Counted from the stretch's first letter, positions 1-14,477 are shown. The stretch: 64,000 bases of DNA from Monomorium pharaonis (GCF_013373865.1 NC_050472.1:5823276-5887275), one strand, 5' to 3'. Notes: generated from the letters alone by a model not told the origin. Made by a program: numbers and translations.

Positions 1-129
1 TCAAACACTTTTTATTATTTCTGTTAATTTTCTATTCTAAATCATTCTAATAATTTTTATTAATTATTTGACACAGCAAATTTTTTTGCTCTAAAGTTGT
101 TTAATTATTTCAGTGATTTTTTTACTTAC

Positions 130-1238
130 CGCAATTAACATGTTGTAATTCTCCTTTATTGCTCCGTAACATCCTAGAAAAGCTATAATGAAAACAATAA
201 CTCCTGCAACTATAAGCACTATAGGCGGTGCTATTATCCTGCCTTCCATGAAGTGATTGTATTCGCCGACATCTGCTAAAACTAACGCGCCAGCCGCAAT
301 AATTCCTATGCCAGATATCTGGAAAAATCGATTTTAATCAATTGCATCTATTTTTTCACTTTTATAACTGTTTTTCACACTTTCTTGTTTTTCAAGAGTA
401 AAAATAAAAAAATACAAGTACATAAAAATTTCTATACGTATTTATGAAAACAATTTTTTAAAGAAATATTCCATAACAATAATTTCTATTAACATATTCG
501 GTGCCGATTTTGGTGCTTTCCGTTCAACCGACAGAGAGTGCTCAACGCAATGACATTTTTATTTCACTCTCCATTTAGATCATCATTGGGGGGTTCAGCC
601 AATGCATGTAAACATTTTTTTATATTATATAAATTACCAAATTTATTTTATAAGTTTGATACTGTCGGTTCCCAGAAATTCATGCGAACTAAACGAAAAG
701 TACAATGGCCTAGTTTACATCGTGCATTTGATACGCGTATTAAATAGTAAATAACTAGTGAATGTGTTTAATCATTAGCTGATTAGCTTAAATTTACTAC
801 TTGATATGCATATCAAATGCATGATGTAAGCTAGGCCAATGTCAGTCCCTGGGGATTGACGCCGCACCAAACGTGTTAATCAATATTTATAAAAGAAAAA
901 GTTATATTAAGTCGAATTTTCAAGAATTAAATTATAATTTTAAAAAACATATTACAAATAACTGAATCTTTTTACGTGTCGTATAAGTACCCGAAAATAT
1001 CTCGAATGCACTTAGAAAAACCAATAGAAACCAAGTATGTTTGCAAAATCTTAAAAAAAAATTGTAACTAAAAATCGGAAAAACATACATTTTTTACTTG
1101 AATCAATTCAAAGAGAAATTTATTACTAAAATTATTCCCGACAAAATCATTTCGTCATCAATTCACTCCACTCACCGCGAAGATTAAGTTGAAGACAAAA
1201 AGTATGTATTTGACGAGGCTCATCCCGCAGGACTCCAT
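130..1238 (-). CDS. Tetraspanin (CD63-like), 5' part only
   Basis: First two coding exons of a tetraspanin; the rest lies beyond the left edge. Exon 1 is 1238-1176 (21 codons, from the ATG at 1238 to a GTGAG donor). Exon 2 is 318-130 (63 codons, TTTTTCCAG acceptor, GTAAG donor). Both are phase 0 and join into an 84-residue open frame. The protein starts MESCGMSLVKYILFVFNLIF, giving the usual short cytoplasmic N-terminus and first membrane segment (about residues 9-35). A small extracellular loop and a second membrane segment (about 53-71) follow, ending in FLGCYGAIKENYNM, the conserved tetraspanin GCxGAxxEN signature. The CCG-containing large loop and membrane segments 3-4 are not in the window. 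Family members organise membrane microdomains in plasma and endosomal membranes. CD63-type is my best guess from the N-terminus; the family call itself is secure. Confidence 0.88.
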
Positions 1239-4200
1239 GATTCTCCGTATCTACTTGTCGTTAAAACTGTGCTTAAATTTTATTACTTTAATCTTATTGT
1301 TATTACACTTTGAATCGATAATTCGCGGGGGGACTTTAAAAAGTCAGACGCATAGTCTGATTGGCTTGCGTCCCGTGCGGCGGTCGTACGGTCAATGGGA
1401 GCGATCTAGGTAGTGCCCCTTCGTTCGAGCCTACAGGGAAGGTTTCGATCGAAATCCTCGGGCTCGAAGTCGCCGAGCACGAAAACAGGCGGGAGCAGGG
1501 GTTTCCAGGTCGTAGTCCTGCCGCATTACAGATTCGTTATTGGTTGGCGGTTCCGGGCAACCATGGTTACTCGTTCTTCACCGTTAATTCAGGCAAACCC
1601 CTAAAGGTTGTAGGAAAGACATAAAAGATATAATCAGTATTTGCGATTGTATTCCCCCGTCGAAGCCACGGTGAAGACTCCCGTTGAATTTGCTAAACCT
1701 CTTTAGTACGTAACCACCCCCGAATCATAGATCTGAAAACAGTTCGGTCATTCGTTTTTTTGTCCGCTAGAATTCTAGAAATTAATCTGCGAGAAGTTTC
1801 TCCGGTGGACTTGACTTATGGCAGTCAGATGAACTTTGCGTGTTGGCAAAGCGTTAACTGTTGGCCGTCGAATCTCCATATTTGTGTGTGTACCTAAATT
1901 GATTAGATATTATACTGATAAATTTCCTTAGACGTAGGTATGCTAAATCATAAATTTGTCTCCCGAGATTTTAGATTAATAGAAATCGCGTGTTTCTATA
2001 AGTTACAGTTTAGCAGCATTTTTTAACATTGAGGCTTTAATTAATATTTCGTTATATTGCTTAATCAAAGGCAGTTATTACTTGAGACACATCTAATAAT
2101 AACATGGCTCCTATTATTGATTTATTATTAATTTATTAACAAATAATTTATAGTTGTCATTTATTATTTAATGTTTCCTCTTTTATCTCATTTGCTCTCA
2201 TAAATTTTGCTAGATTATTTCTCACACGAATAATGATACATATTATTTAACAAATTTACAAAATGGCAGACTACTGTTCCAATGTACATTTCAATTATCC
2301 AATTTTAAAATGCATTACTTCGCGCTGCATTTTCTCGACGAACAAACGCAATCCGCCACAATTTTATCGAGGATCAGAACAAACCGCGCGTGAGCATCGC
2401 GTTAAACGATTTGCCCCTGGCAGTTCAATAATATCACATTATTTACATTTGTCCGGTAGAAAGCACAAAGTGGGTCACAGGCGACTTTGCGAGCGCGCCG
2501 ACGGGTTTTTGTTTTCGCGATTCGATCCGACCGATAGGCATCTGCGTAGTACGTTTCTTCAGTATCAACTCTAGCAAAGTTTGAACGGCTCGCTCCTCGC
2601 ATAAGTACAAGTTAGAATTCGCGTAAATTCGCCATTTTGTGCCATGAACTATGGACAAATTTGCGGGTTAATGAGAATACCGTAAATACATTCGTTATCG
2701 CGCTCATTCCTCAGGTAGCTGATGCATCTGCACGTAATGTGCACATGCATAATGATAACACGTCACGATTTAAAGTTCAGTGCTGCACGCTGGAACTTTT
2801 CCATTCTGCTCGTTGTACTTTTCATTTGTTCAATGTTTACGCAGTGAAATCAATAGTGTACGTTTATAGTATTAATAGTATAATAAATAGATGAATAATT
2901 TAATATTAAATTATTTTGTGTGATTAGGTTTGAGACAGATTGTGATAATAACAAGATGATTTTTACATCAAGATTTGTTTATTTTAACAAACATAGCTTT
3001 ATTGTACAAGCACTTACAGTAAAGAGACATCAGTCGAAAAAGTCGTACGCAGAAAAAAGTTTGAGATACAATCGATTTACGTGTCAGCACTTAAAAAAAT
3101 CGAGAAGCGCAGTTGTAAACAAAGATACAGGTAGTCTAGATTTGTTCTGCAAAAGTGCGCGTTACAAATCGAAGAAATCAAAATATCTTTAAGCACTATA
3201 TTAAGAATACAAATAATAAAATTGACTATCCCATAACAACATTTATAAGTTAATTAATCATATTGTATATGTTTTTTAATTAATTAATTAAGTAGCAATT
3301 ACAATTGCAAATTGTTCTTCACAATGTATTTTACGCACATATAGAAGCGGTTCATGCAAATAACTTTTCGTTCAGACTTATTAATTATCTCTAAGGCTCG
3401 CTTTCATCAATATAAGTTAATTTTAAACTCAGTTTAACTAATTTTCTATTTTTTCTAATTATATTTTAAAAGTAAAACTAGAAAAAGATAGAAATTAGAC
3501 CGTGATTAGTATTAATCTACATCAGCAGAAGCGGACCTAAGTAATATATAATAGTAATATACGCAATATATTATATTATGTAAGTATGAACATTTTCGTT
3601 GTTCATTCGTTTAAGTTAAAACAATCAAGAAGGACTTGATCTTTCGATGTTCACAAGCACATTATTAATATCTACAATTAAAGTCGAAGTACTCATCGAG
3701 ATCGTTTATCGTAATGAGATTTATCGTAAAATCGGCCGATAACTCGCGTCAAAACAACGATCGCTACTCTGCAACGTGTTTCGATAGCGCTGCTTAAAAT
3801 TTCGTTACTTATTTTGTTTTATTCGATTGCTGATATTGTGGATATAATCGATGATTGCAACCGTCGCCATTCGTCACCTCGAGACGCAGATGCAAACGTA
3901 ATTTACTTATCTTTGAACAAGACGTGAAATTACTTAGAGATCCCGCGGAATTGTTAGAACTTGAGATGTTGATAACTGACGATGAAGAAGAATATCACGA
4001 GGGTCGATACGCTCGGCGTAATAAATGAGCCGGAGTTCCACCTGGCGTACGCCGACCTAGAAGCAGCAACATTAAAGAAATCGATAATTGTATTCTTAAT
4101 TAAGTTGCGCAACAATATACGACGTTATTATTTCTGGAAATCGGAAAAATTCATAAAGCAACGCAATTCTGCGCCGCAAGCAGCGTGCATCGCCTATCAT

Positions 4201-5658
4201 GAATCTAATTACGTGTAAAATGCACGCTGAGACCAAAGATTTGTATCTACATTTAAATGAAAGGCACTCTACATTTCAACGCATAAATTTGAATTGGAAA
4301 TTAAATATGAATCACATTGCGGATTGTTTTGCGGTAGTTGCAGGCAGAACAAATATTGCAAACATTTTTGAAAACATTAATGTTTTTCTATTGGTTACTC
4401 AGACAACAAATATATCAGCGACAACACATAAAAAAAAAATAAAACGTTAAAAACGTCGATGTGGTTAAAACTTTGTGCCATAAGGAGCGTAATGCGTAAA
4501 AGTTTATCAAAAAGTTTTTGTATAAAAAATTTATGTTTTGTTTTGAGTAATATAATTTTATAATGTAGATTCCACTTTTTTTACCATATCTGGAAATATG
4601 TTAATAACTGGAAATACGTTTTGCGACTGCTATAAGGCGCGAAATTTATGATATTTACACGGCCCTCTTGATATTACTTTTGAATAATCGTTATGGAAAA
4701 CGGTGATATTAACTTTCCGGACTTTATTTGTATTTCACAGAGGAAGCTCGTAAATTCTCGAAGTATTATCACGGCGCCACTTTATTAGCGTGGAAACACA
4801 GTTACCGAGAAAAACTCAGATTAACCGGCTTCTCTTAACTGTGAAAGTGCATAATGCACCCGTATCGTTTAGATCTGAATGCGTGCGTGATCGTGAAATA
4901 ATTTATAGAGACTGCATCCTCCATACATTGCGCTTATGGCATTTATATTTTCTAAAATATTATTTATATTTTTCTTACGTGGTACAACACAAAAAAAGCG
5001 ATTGGATAAAATAAATGTGAGAAGGGATATTTTGGGGAAACACAGAGGAACATAACATTTGTTCACGTATCACCAACAATTTACATACAAAAGATAGACA
5101 CACTACGGAATCAACAGTCGAAGAAAAAAAAAATTACATTACGTTTACATTTATAGTGCACGTGTCGTTCCTATTTCTATATTTCTACGTTCTATTTCCC
5201 AGTTTATTACGAACGGCAAAATACTTTTACAAATCACATAAAATATATACGACGAAGCATTTTATAGAGGAAGAGTCGTATAGAAAGTGATTTCAACGAT
5301 ATCGGGTTAAATCCTAATCAGGGCGAATTTCTAATCAAATCTATGGATACTCGTATCGATCCTTTTTGTTTCTCCTCCGTCGACCGTTGACATTTTCCTT
5401 CGAAGTACCTCAGAGTTTTCTGTAATGTGCAGAATACAATAAGGTGCGGCCGTTTAATTTTGCTTTCGATAATATTCGAGGAAAAATGCAAGCATTACCG
5501 ATATTACATAAATAATATTAATATTACATTTATAATAATGTAATAATATAATAAAGATATTACTTACATAATAATGTTAATACTATGAGATAAGCGATAC
5601 TATAAATGGCATTAGAAGTACATTAAACAACAGCATATTGTGTAATAAATACGGTAAG
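1239..5658. other. Intergenic, no gene supported
   Basis: Between tetraspanin exon 1 and the SOD A gene I find no exon chain with plausible splice sites. A GC-rich patch at about 1330-1630, just upstream of the tetraspanin ATG, is the likely promoter or 5' untranslated region. Its short open frames read in several frames at once, which suggests composition rather than coding. The rest is AT-rich. An open frame at 2263-2574 shows no family motif and is not annotated. Confidence 0.5.
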
Positions 5659-5708
5659 TCGGCTATTGCCCGTAAGTGCGTTCATCTGCACGAGTGGGCA
5701 ATAGCCGA
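5659..5708. repeat. 50-nt perfect-stem hairpin
   Basis: Arms TCGGCTATTGCCC (5659-5671) and GGGCAATAGCCGA (5696-5708) are perfectly complementary over 13 bp. The stem continues inward with two G-T wobbles, a 2x2 internal loop, four more pairs (GTGC/GCAC) and an 8-nt terminal loop. The size and shape resemble the upper part of a small-RNA precursor, but nothing here proves transcription. It lies about 390 bp beyond the stop codon of SOD A, on the 3' side of that minus-strand gene. Confidence 0.6.
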
Positions 5709-6099
5709 TCCGCACATGTTGCATACAATAGTTTTTGTTACTTGTGCGTCGAAGTGTGGCTCTTGACTGCGAATTGACAGGTGAGAAAAGAACCATTTCC
5801 GGTGCACAGATAGCAAAAATATAATTTTCATTCTTACCTACAGTGATTTTATCTAACATCCATTATATTTACACAACAAAGTTGGAACATATAATTATTT
5901 AGCAACAAGTAAGCGGTAAGCAAGTAAAAGTAAAGAATCTGAATTTCATATCTTTTCATTCAAAAATTTAAAAACTGTTGCATCACGAACGATAGACGCT
6001 ATACGATGGAAATTTTTACATTCTGTGTGAAAGTGACTTGAAATTGGATGGCAAGGCGCAAATAAAAATGAGAGAAACTTATATCCATGAAGTGGTAAC

Positions 6100-7289
6100 C
6101 TACTCGATGCCAATGACACCACAGGCCCAACGATCGCCAGCATTTCCGGTTGTCAAAGAGAGAGAGCTATTGCCTTTGCCGAGATCGTCCTCATCGGAGT
6201 GTACGACTATGGCCCGTCCGAGGATGCTGTTCGATCCTTTCAACGAGATGATATTGTCAGTAATATTTATTACCGCTTCTCCTGCAGAATTAGCCTCGAT
6301 GTTTCCTAGATCGCCGACATGTCTGACGGTGTCTTGCGGTGCGCCGTGAGTGACCTAACGAGTTAACAGTATATAGTCAAAGTAGTCGAAGAAGTGATAC
6401 CAAATGTGTAGTCAGAAATAGACAATTATAAATTAAAGAAGCCAAAGAACGTTTAATGTATTTTATCATAAAAACAAAAGATAGAATTTTCAATCAAAAG
6501 TGAAAGTGATTTTCTAGAAAGATGTAGCAATTATAATTATTAATTTTTATGCATGGCAATTAAAAAGGAAAATTGGTTGGCTGTGGGAGCTCACGTTCTC
6601 AGGATTGAAATGCGCTCCCGCCGACGCGCAACCCATGCTCAAATCTCCCTTCTCGTGTACGTGGAAACCATGTAACCCCTCCGTAAGTCCATAGATCTTG
6701 CCGGTGATAGTAACGGGTCCATCAGAAGGGGTCTGGACGAGCTTCAAATTACCCGTGACATTTCTCGAGGAAAATGACGTTAGACGAACGACTGCCACCA
6801 ATTCCTAATTGCGCCAATTCAATATAATCAATGTAATTATTAATAATAGTAGCTTATAAAGTGCTTTCGAAAAATAGAAAAAAAAATCTTTATCCCATTG
6901 AGGCGAAATTTTTTAAAGCAACAAAATATTCTTCTTTTAGAATACTTTTTATTTATAGGTCAGATTTTTGTAGATAAATTTTTTTTATTAAGAGCGCACT
7001 ATATATGTTCTCCCATTGGTTTGTCCATTGTAATACAATCTCTCAACATGAATGTCACATAATGACTGCTGTCCAATTTGGAACTATGTCATATTACCAA
7101 TTACAATCAACGCTCGTCACGGTAATAATTCGTCATACATTATAATGCAAAATCGATTGATGGTTTATTTATTGTTGTGGAGGTGGATTAATACATGCAA
7201 CATATTCGGATTACTATACGTACCTCTTCCGCATGTGTAGCTGTAACAGCAATTATAGCTGCCACTAGTAACGCAACCATTCGACTCAT
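6100..7289 (-). CDS. Sod3: Secreted Cu/Zn superoxide dismutase (SOD A)
   Basis: Complete three-exon gene: 7289-7224 (22 codons), 6804-6595 (70 codons) and 6354-6100 (84 codons plus TAG). All junctions are phase 0 with GT-AG introns, giving 176 aa. Residues 1-20 form a signal peptide (start MSRMVALLVAAIIAVTATHA), so the enzyme should be extracellular. It converts superoxide to hydrogen peroxide and oxygen. The active site is complete: copper ligands His70, His72 and His144, bridging His87, zinc ligands His95, His104 and Asp107, disulfide Cys81/Cys170 and substrate-guiding Arg167 in the GNAGDRWACGVIG signature. Length is normal for a secreted insect SOD. It is a paralogue of the SOD at 21.4-26.2 kb. 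The symbol follows the secreted-SOD convention and could differ in a curated genome. Confidence 0.93.
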
Positions 7290-8509
7290 CGTGAATATTG
7301 GGCTGTAAGAATAACAGAAAACTGACGACGCATCAAAATTGCACAATGTATACATATAATAATATCTTCTTATGTATACGTATAATATCTTCTATGTTTA
7401 TACGTTTTATCATTATAGCTATTTTTAAAAAGCAATTATGCAATTACTGCTAGATATTACGATAAAACTGTAAATTTTCTTAGCGGAAAAATATTGTCTT
7501 GTTTTTAATACAAAAATAGCATCAGAGGTATGAAAAAATATTTGCTTTTGAAAATACAATTGCAACATTTCATATACTTTCTTTATAATAATAATAATAA
7601 TTTTTATAATAATTATAATTATATAGTATTAAAATAATATAATAAATATAATTTTAATTAAAAATGGTACTGTTTTGTTAAAGCAAATATGAGTAATTCC
7701 AAGTTCGTAAGAGAAAACGTAGGCGCAAACAGTCTCAAAAATTGTGCTCGTGTAATCGAACAATTGATTATGAAATACCCATTAAGAACAGATTGGTAAT
7801 TTCCGATTGTGGATTGGGATCTATTTGCGCGTGCCTCACGTACGCGCGCAAGTGTAATTTAATCGATCTAAAGGTGGTCGGTCAGATGAACCGATTAAAT
7901 ATTAATATTAACGACAGTAGCCTCGCACGTAAGGGACTATAATCGATAATCCGTGCGGCGCGGTTTTTGAAGCACGGCCGTCGCGCGTTTCGAAAAAGCG
8001 GACCGCTTATATACATAATTCCTACAAAAGGTGACATGCGCGCGGATGAAAAAAAAAAAAAAAAACGAGCGCGTCAACCAGGTGAAGGTGAAGTCACTTT
8101 CACGTCACCTCGCAGTATCGAGAGATATTACGATCCGTCAGTCACATCAAAAACTAGCGAGCTATTTATTTTCCTCTATTACACGTGTGTCAGAGATGTG
8201 TACACGCGCACACATATGTACAATCTATTTCTTATTATTAGTCCAAGCTGTTAGATGACCTTCGCGATATGTACGAATTACGCTCTAACGGCACACCTGA
8301 GTTTCTTACGGTGACAAAATTATATAATTTTATTTTCAAACGGTAGATACGATGAAGTTAAATATACAGTTAAATATTTCTGATTCGCGCTCTACGTGGG
8401 CATTAGTATCGCCGTGAGCTTTGTAAAATATACTGGCGATTGAACGTAACGTCGTTGAATATTAACTCGAGATACTAATTCATTATAGAATTTATTGTTT
8501 TCACGCGAC

Positions 8510-8530
8510 TTGCGTAAGCGGCTTACGCAA
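8510..8530. repeat. 21-nt perfect palindrome
   Basis: Arms TTGCGTAAGC and GCTTACGCAA flank a single central G. The dyad could be a binding site for a dimeric bZIP-type factor (TTRCGYAA-like core), but a chance origin is possible. Confidence 0.5.
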
Positions 8531-11500
8531 AATGCAAGATCCACAAAATCACGTAAATTTATGTAAAGCTATAAGATGACATTATTACATGGCTGATGTA
8601 GGGTCATCGGATATTCCAGGTTCTTTATCTATATCCATATACATATTTAATTTCAGTCCATATACCTTTATGTTAGCGGAATTTATCTTTTCTTTTTTTT
8701 CTTATTTCGGTTATTTACAAGAAAAATGCAACTTTCCTTAGAACGTCATAAAATTCTCTTGGCTCTTGTTTCGAAGTTGTTATCGATTTGCACGTTTCTT
8801 CCTATCCAATTTTGTAGAATACGAGCACGAGATTTTATTGAAGATTTTCTTGTCAATTTCGATATGATTGGCGTCAAGAGCACTTTTCTCATCGTCATTA
8901 TTTCGCTCGCATTTTATAAAATACAAACACTCGAGGTATCAATTTTATCGTCTCTCTGTTACGTACTTAAACTTTCTTATTATCTCATCTTTATCTTCCT
9001 TCGCTTCGACAAGTGTACATTTATTGGAAAGCTTGTGAATATTATTAGCATAAGACGCCTTGCCTCTCGAGAGCATTTCACAAAAGAGAATAGATTTCCC
9101 ATTAGTTTCGACATGTACTACTCTTTTTAATTCCTTTCTTATCGTTTCGAAACCATTGCTACGATTATTGTGACATCACGAAGAGTTCATTATTTGTTTC
9201 ATATATAGTATAAAATTTTATCATAAGAAATATGATTATTTCAATTCGCCGCGGCGGGTTTGCGGAATGCGTGCGTGCGAAAGCCGGTTGGAAAGTTCAC
9301 GGTCCAAGAAACAACAACTCGGCGCGAGTGCGCGAGCCAATTCAGCAGTACGTGTCGCGCGGAATTTTCCCGTGACGGGCCAGATATCGCGTGAGGTGGA
9401 CAAAAGTACCCGTGAACTCCGGGGGAAACGCGGCGCGAGGAGCATCCGTGGAAATATCGATCGAACGGCGAAAGGTGTTCGTTCACACAACACCTGCGCG
9501 ACTTCATCGATCAGTATTATTCATGCGTTTTAACGTAAGCACCGCGCGAATTGATGGAGCGCGCGCTTCGTGGATACATACGTACACACACATATGGACG
9601 ACAACGTATTTCCATTTCCGTCCGTCGCGGGACCGGCTCTACACGTCACGTACATTCCGTGTCCATCGACTACTTCTACATCGTGTTAGATTAATCAGGA
9701 CTTATAGCGAACGTCTTGTTACATTCCCACATTTCTGAGAAATTATATACGCTTGAAGCGCTTTACGGCGCAATTTCAAGGCGGAACTTAAACAATACAC
9801 ACATTCTAAGAGTAGGGGGCTTAAACTTTAAATTTAAAAAATACAGAAGGCTTGAGAATAAAATATTAGCCCGTGACTTGAGAGAATGTAAAGTATGGAA
9901 ACTTACGTTCAAAAATTAGAAAGTGTAATGATTCATGATTAAACCTAATTTTTGTAATATTTTATAATATTTTATATTATTAGTGTAAAGAGACAATAAC
10001 GAAATCTACAGAATATTTAGAGGAGAGATGCACAAAAAATATATTGATATATACTTTTTTCTATGATTGATCACAAATTTCAATTTTGTCTAAAAACATG
10101 CAGTTATTTAGAGGCTAATTAAAAGCTTATCAAAATTTAATTTGAGCCGTTATTTCTCTCGAGCATTAAACCCCAATGAACCGCGCCATTGACCACGTAA
10201 TTACTGAATTTAACATTAGCGTATCTATATCGCGTGCATAAATATCGACGTTATGGATTAACGTGTTATGCTCGCGAACTATTTCTGTCAAATATGTATG
10301 CGCGCCGGCTTTGCACCGCAGTTTTGCATTCCCGACAAGTACGGACTATATTTAGTATCTTCGATTCTTTGTAACAAGTACAGATGGAATCATATCATTT
10401 CTGAAAAGAATCCTCCAGCAATATTAAAACTATTTATACGCCCATATTCCATCTGTGAGGTGCACTGTGTGTAATAAAAATATCGATCCGCCTTATCGAC
10501 CTGACTTTTGCCTTTAAAAATTGACCATTTATCCCAATTGAATATCAAATCGAATGATTTCCGGCAGCAAGCGGAAAAATGTTTAAAAGCTCACGGGCTC
10601 ATTCGCGAGATAAATTCTAGGGGACGGGACGAAGCCAATAGAAAGTCCGCGATTTATCGAAACCGAAGGGATCTTGACGTGACGACGATTCGTTTCACGT
10701 TCGCGCGACAAATCGAATTGCGCAACGGATTGTGCATCTGTCGCGAGCCACGTTTCGTGGCTAGCGATAACGCGATCGGGCAGAGCCGGGAGAGGAACAT
10801 GCACGCCGAAAAGTGAAAGGAAACCTACCGGGCGAGCGGGCACTATTTTTACCGGGCACACCGAATAACCGAATGACTGACTGACTGGCTGACTGCGGAT
10901 GCTGGGCCCATGTTCCTCTTATATCGGCGCGGGACTCCCCCGTGCAAATCCCCCACCCACACGGCAGGCAAATCAGTCACGAACAAGTATCTTGTAAATG
11001 ATCATGCACCGACGACACCGGCGACCGGATGGCCGTCGAAGATAACGGAAAGATTCTGGACCCCTCCGGCCGGTGCCGGCTTCTTTCGAATGGTTCAGCC
11101 AATCAAGTGCAACTGCACACAGCTGACAATATTACAAAGCGTAATGTGGTGATTTCGCGGCAACATAATTATCAGACGCAGATGAGGAGTAGTGAGAACG
11201 TTGTAATGAGCTATTCTAAAAAAAGAATGACCGATAAATGTACGTCTGGCATTTGTGGCACAATGCCTGATAAAGATCACATCTATCAAAAGCAAACATG
11301 TCATGAAATATCGATCACTGTACAATATAAAATATTTTCGAGGTGATTATCGGAGGAAAGTTTTGTATAGGAAAGTTCCTTCATGGCAGGGACGACAAAT
11401 GTGTCCGCTTTAATTAATAATCGCGCGAATCCACGGCGTAGAATCACACGTGTTTATCGACTTGGGTGTTAGCAGCTTAGGTTTTGATTAGAGCTGACTG

Positions 11501-11547
11501 TTACAAGGAAGCCAGCAGCGCGTCGCACAACATACGTGCCATTTAGT

Positions 11548-11787
11548 TTAATAGGATAATAGTGACAAGCATGTTAGATATTCACGAACGGAGCTCTCCG
11601 ATCCGTTCAAGTAACAATCTACAGTAAGTATGTCATCGGCGAACGTACATCGAAACTTGCCGTCGTCGTTATGCGAAATTAGCATTATTAGCGATGCATT
11701 AACACTCGCGAAGAAATCGTCGAACTTTATATCTGCCGTTTTCATACGTGAAAGTATCTCGAGCACGGCATTGAATGGACATTTCAT
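11548..11787 (-). CDS. Hypothetical 79-aa open frame
   Basis: An uninterrupted frame starting MKCPFNAVLEILSRMKTADI. The composition is unusually protein-like (balanced acidic, basic and hydrophobic residues) compared with the Arg- or Lys-rich spurious frames nearby. I recognise no domain, see no signal peptide or clear splice sites, and there is no neighbour that explains it. It could be one exon of an unseen gene or chance. Confidence 0.15.
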   Translation of the reverse strand: MKCPFNAVLEILSRMKTADIKFDDFFASVNASLIMLISHNDDGKFRCTFADDILTVDCYLNGSESSVREYLTCLSLLSY

Positions 11788-14369
11788 TCACCGCGCGAGG
11801 TAAATATGAATCGACACAGCATGTTTCAGAATTGGATTTTATTTTACTGTTCCACTACTAAACACTATTTACTACGTGTGTACTACTTAATATTTCTAAT
11901 AAATACATTTAGTTTAAAATACTTAAAATTTAATTTCTTTTAAGGCAGCATTTTAGTTTAGATCGCAAAAAATGCTCTATAATATTTTTAGGAATTTTTG
12001 TGAGAAAACTATTACATCTATTCCTCTACACTTTTATTCATTTACTTGTATGTATTTAATGAATGTCTACAAATTTTAGTACGTCTAAATGTTAATTTTT
12101 GTAATGTTACGTAAATTAAAAAAAAATATTTTTATCAATTTTGTTAAAAAATCGATAATTATCGTTTAAAAGCGTGCATTTTAATAATTTACGTATTCGC
12201 AATATTTTTCATTAATCCTAGTTCAAGAAATAAATATAGGTATTTATATTTTACATGCACGTGAAAGTTGAAGTCAAGCTTTAGTAGTTTCTAGAAATCG
12301 TGTCAGCTGCAGCAGTTTTAGAGAAATCATCTAACTTAATAAATAAGAAGTCAATCAAATATGTTTAATTTTAAATTTACATAACATGAAAACTATTAAC
12401 ACGCTTAGCCATATCAAAATTTCTAAATATTTGCTAAATATATGTAAACCGTAGAAAAGTGTATGCAGCTGTTTTTTTTAATAGGTAAACTTTTTTTGCT
12501 TTAGACTTTAAATTTCCAATCAGGATTGCATCAAGATCGCAATGACTTTTCATTAATATTATATTTGAAATGTATTGTCAATGGAATGTATTGATATTAT
12601 ATTGTCTTAAATATTAATGTTTTTGTTTCTTTCAAGAAGACAAAAAGAATAGCATTCTACTTTTCGAGCAGTAGCTGCAACACTATTTTGATAATAAATC
12701 ATAAAATAATTAAAACATAATCATTTTACGGACAAAAAAAAAGTTTCTGGAATCTTAAACGACAAAGAAAGAAGGATAAGAAGGCTTTTTTATTTCAGTT
12801 TGGTAGCAAAGTTCTTTGCCGTTCTCCTTTGTGTGTTATCGCATTTAAAGTTTTTCTTATCTTAACCATTGAATATGGTTAATGCATATGATTCATATCC
12901 TTGTGTCACGGTCGTTCGACTAATGCTCCACTTTAACTAATTAAAACGCAAAGTAGTAAAACGCGTATACGCATATCCCTCCGACCACAGCCGCGTTTAT
13001 CATCAATGTTAGGTTGAGGTGAACTCAAAGGCAACACGTAAGCGATAGCTTAGAGTAACGTTCGTTATCGCGTAATTATCGTGTTCAAAATGAACGTGTG
13101 ACAACGCTCACGGGATTATTATCAGAAATAATTCGCTGTTGCGTCTCTCTTCTTCCTTCGAACAGAAGCCTATTTTATAACTGACACAACTCCTATCTTC
13201 GCCGTCACGATTAATCGCGCGATATAATGGTGTTGTGATATAATCAAGCCGCTTCGAAAATTGTTTATCTTTTTACATTATTATTTTTCAAAACTTACCC
13301 CGTTCTGCGAATTACGTCTTACGAATTTTTCGACGTAAAACGTCAAGCGGGATTTATAAAGGAAATTTCTTGCCGCGTAAAATTTTATATACCTTTTTTT
13401 CATATTTTTCTACTGTTTTATAAACTGTTACTTACATATTGCTGTTATTTTTGTAATAAAAAACATAAGCATTAAACTTTTTAATAGAGTCAATTGGAAT
13501 TAAAATTTTTTTTTAAGTTTATTATTACTATTGTATTACAAAATTGTTGTATTAAATTTTAATAAAATAACGGAATTTTTAGGGGAAAATACCGTAAAAG
13601 TGTTGAAAAAATTCTGACAGCATCTGTTATCTTTTTAGTACCTTGTCTATATGTCAAATAGCTCTTATCATAGTTTTTAAAAGTTGCTAAATACGAAACA
13701 GCCACATTTTTGTATCGCCTTTTGAGAAAAATACCGCGTTATTGAAGTTCGATCGATCGATCGAAGAGAACTATCATAGCTCCGAAGAGCGCCAGTTTTT
13801 ATTACCGTCGTATCGGCAAAAATCCGTGCGATCGAGGTATATTTTTAAGTGAATCGAACGAGATTGATGGACGTTTATAGCTCATCTCAACAAAGTGGGG
13901 ATAATGGTGCTTCGGATTGAAGTCTCTTTTGTGTGCCTGGATTCTCTTTATAAAGGAAACCGGATATTGCATTTGCAGAGCTCTGATTGGCAGTGCGGCT
14001 ACGCAGCAACGTTTCGCACAATTGGAACTTTGTAATTATTATTTCCTGCCGAATGTGTATATAGACGGAAAATTTAATTAGTGGCGCTTCCGCAACTATA
14101 AAAATCGGGAAACGTCGTTTGCTCTGTTCTAGATTTCATATCAAATCAAGCTGTGAGGGAATAAAAATATCGATGTTTCATTTATGTACATAGTAAAAGA
14201 ATTACTATTTTACTTGTAATTGTAAGTTTTAATAAAAGCGTGTAAACACGAAACAAACACACAATTAGGAATATCTTTTGAATTTGATTTTATATTTAAA
14301 GAATGTTTTATCTGCTATTTATTTAAGGATTTTCATTAAATTATTCTTATCATTACAATTTAATCACGG

Positions 14370-14477
14370 TTGTTTTTTGTATTCAGTGTTAATTTTATTA
14401 TTTAACTTATTAAATTTCTGTAATTGTTTTTTGTATTCAGTGTTAATTTGATTATTTAACTTATTAAATTTCTGTAA
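14370..14477. repeat. 54-bp tandem duplication, two copies
   Basis: A unit beginning TTGTTTTTTGTATTCAGTG is repeated at an offset of 54 bp with essentially one difference (AATTTTATT versus AATTTGATT). This is a recent tandem duplication in AT-rich intergenic DNA. Confidence 0.85.

Noticed and set aside
1361..1624. 87-codon frame upstream of the tetraspanin
   Set aside because: Antisense to the probable promoter of the tetraspanin gene and open in two frames because of GC content.
8726..9130. 134-codon open frame rich in hydrophobic residues
   Set aside because: No recognisable membrane-protein family, no splice context, AT-driven residue choice (Ile, Phe, Leu); best explained as chance.
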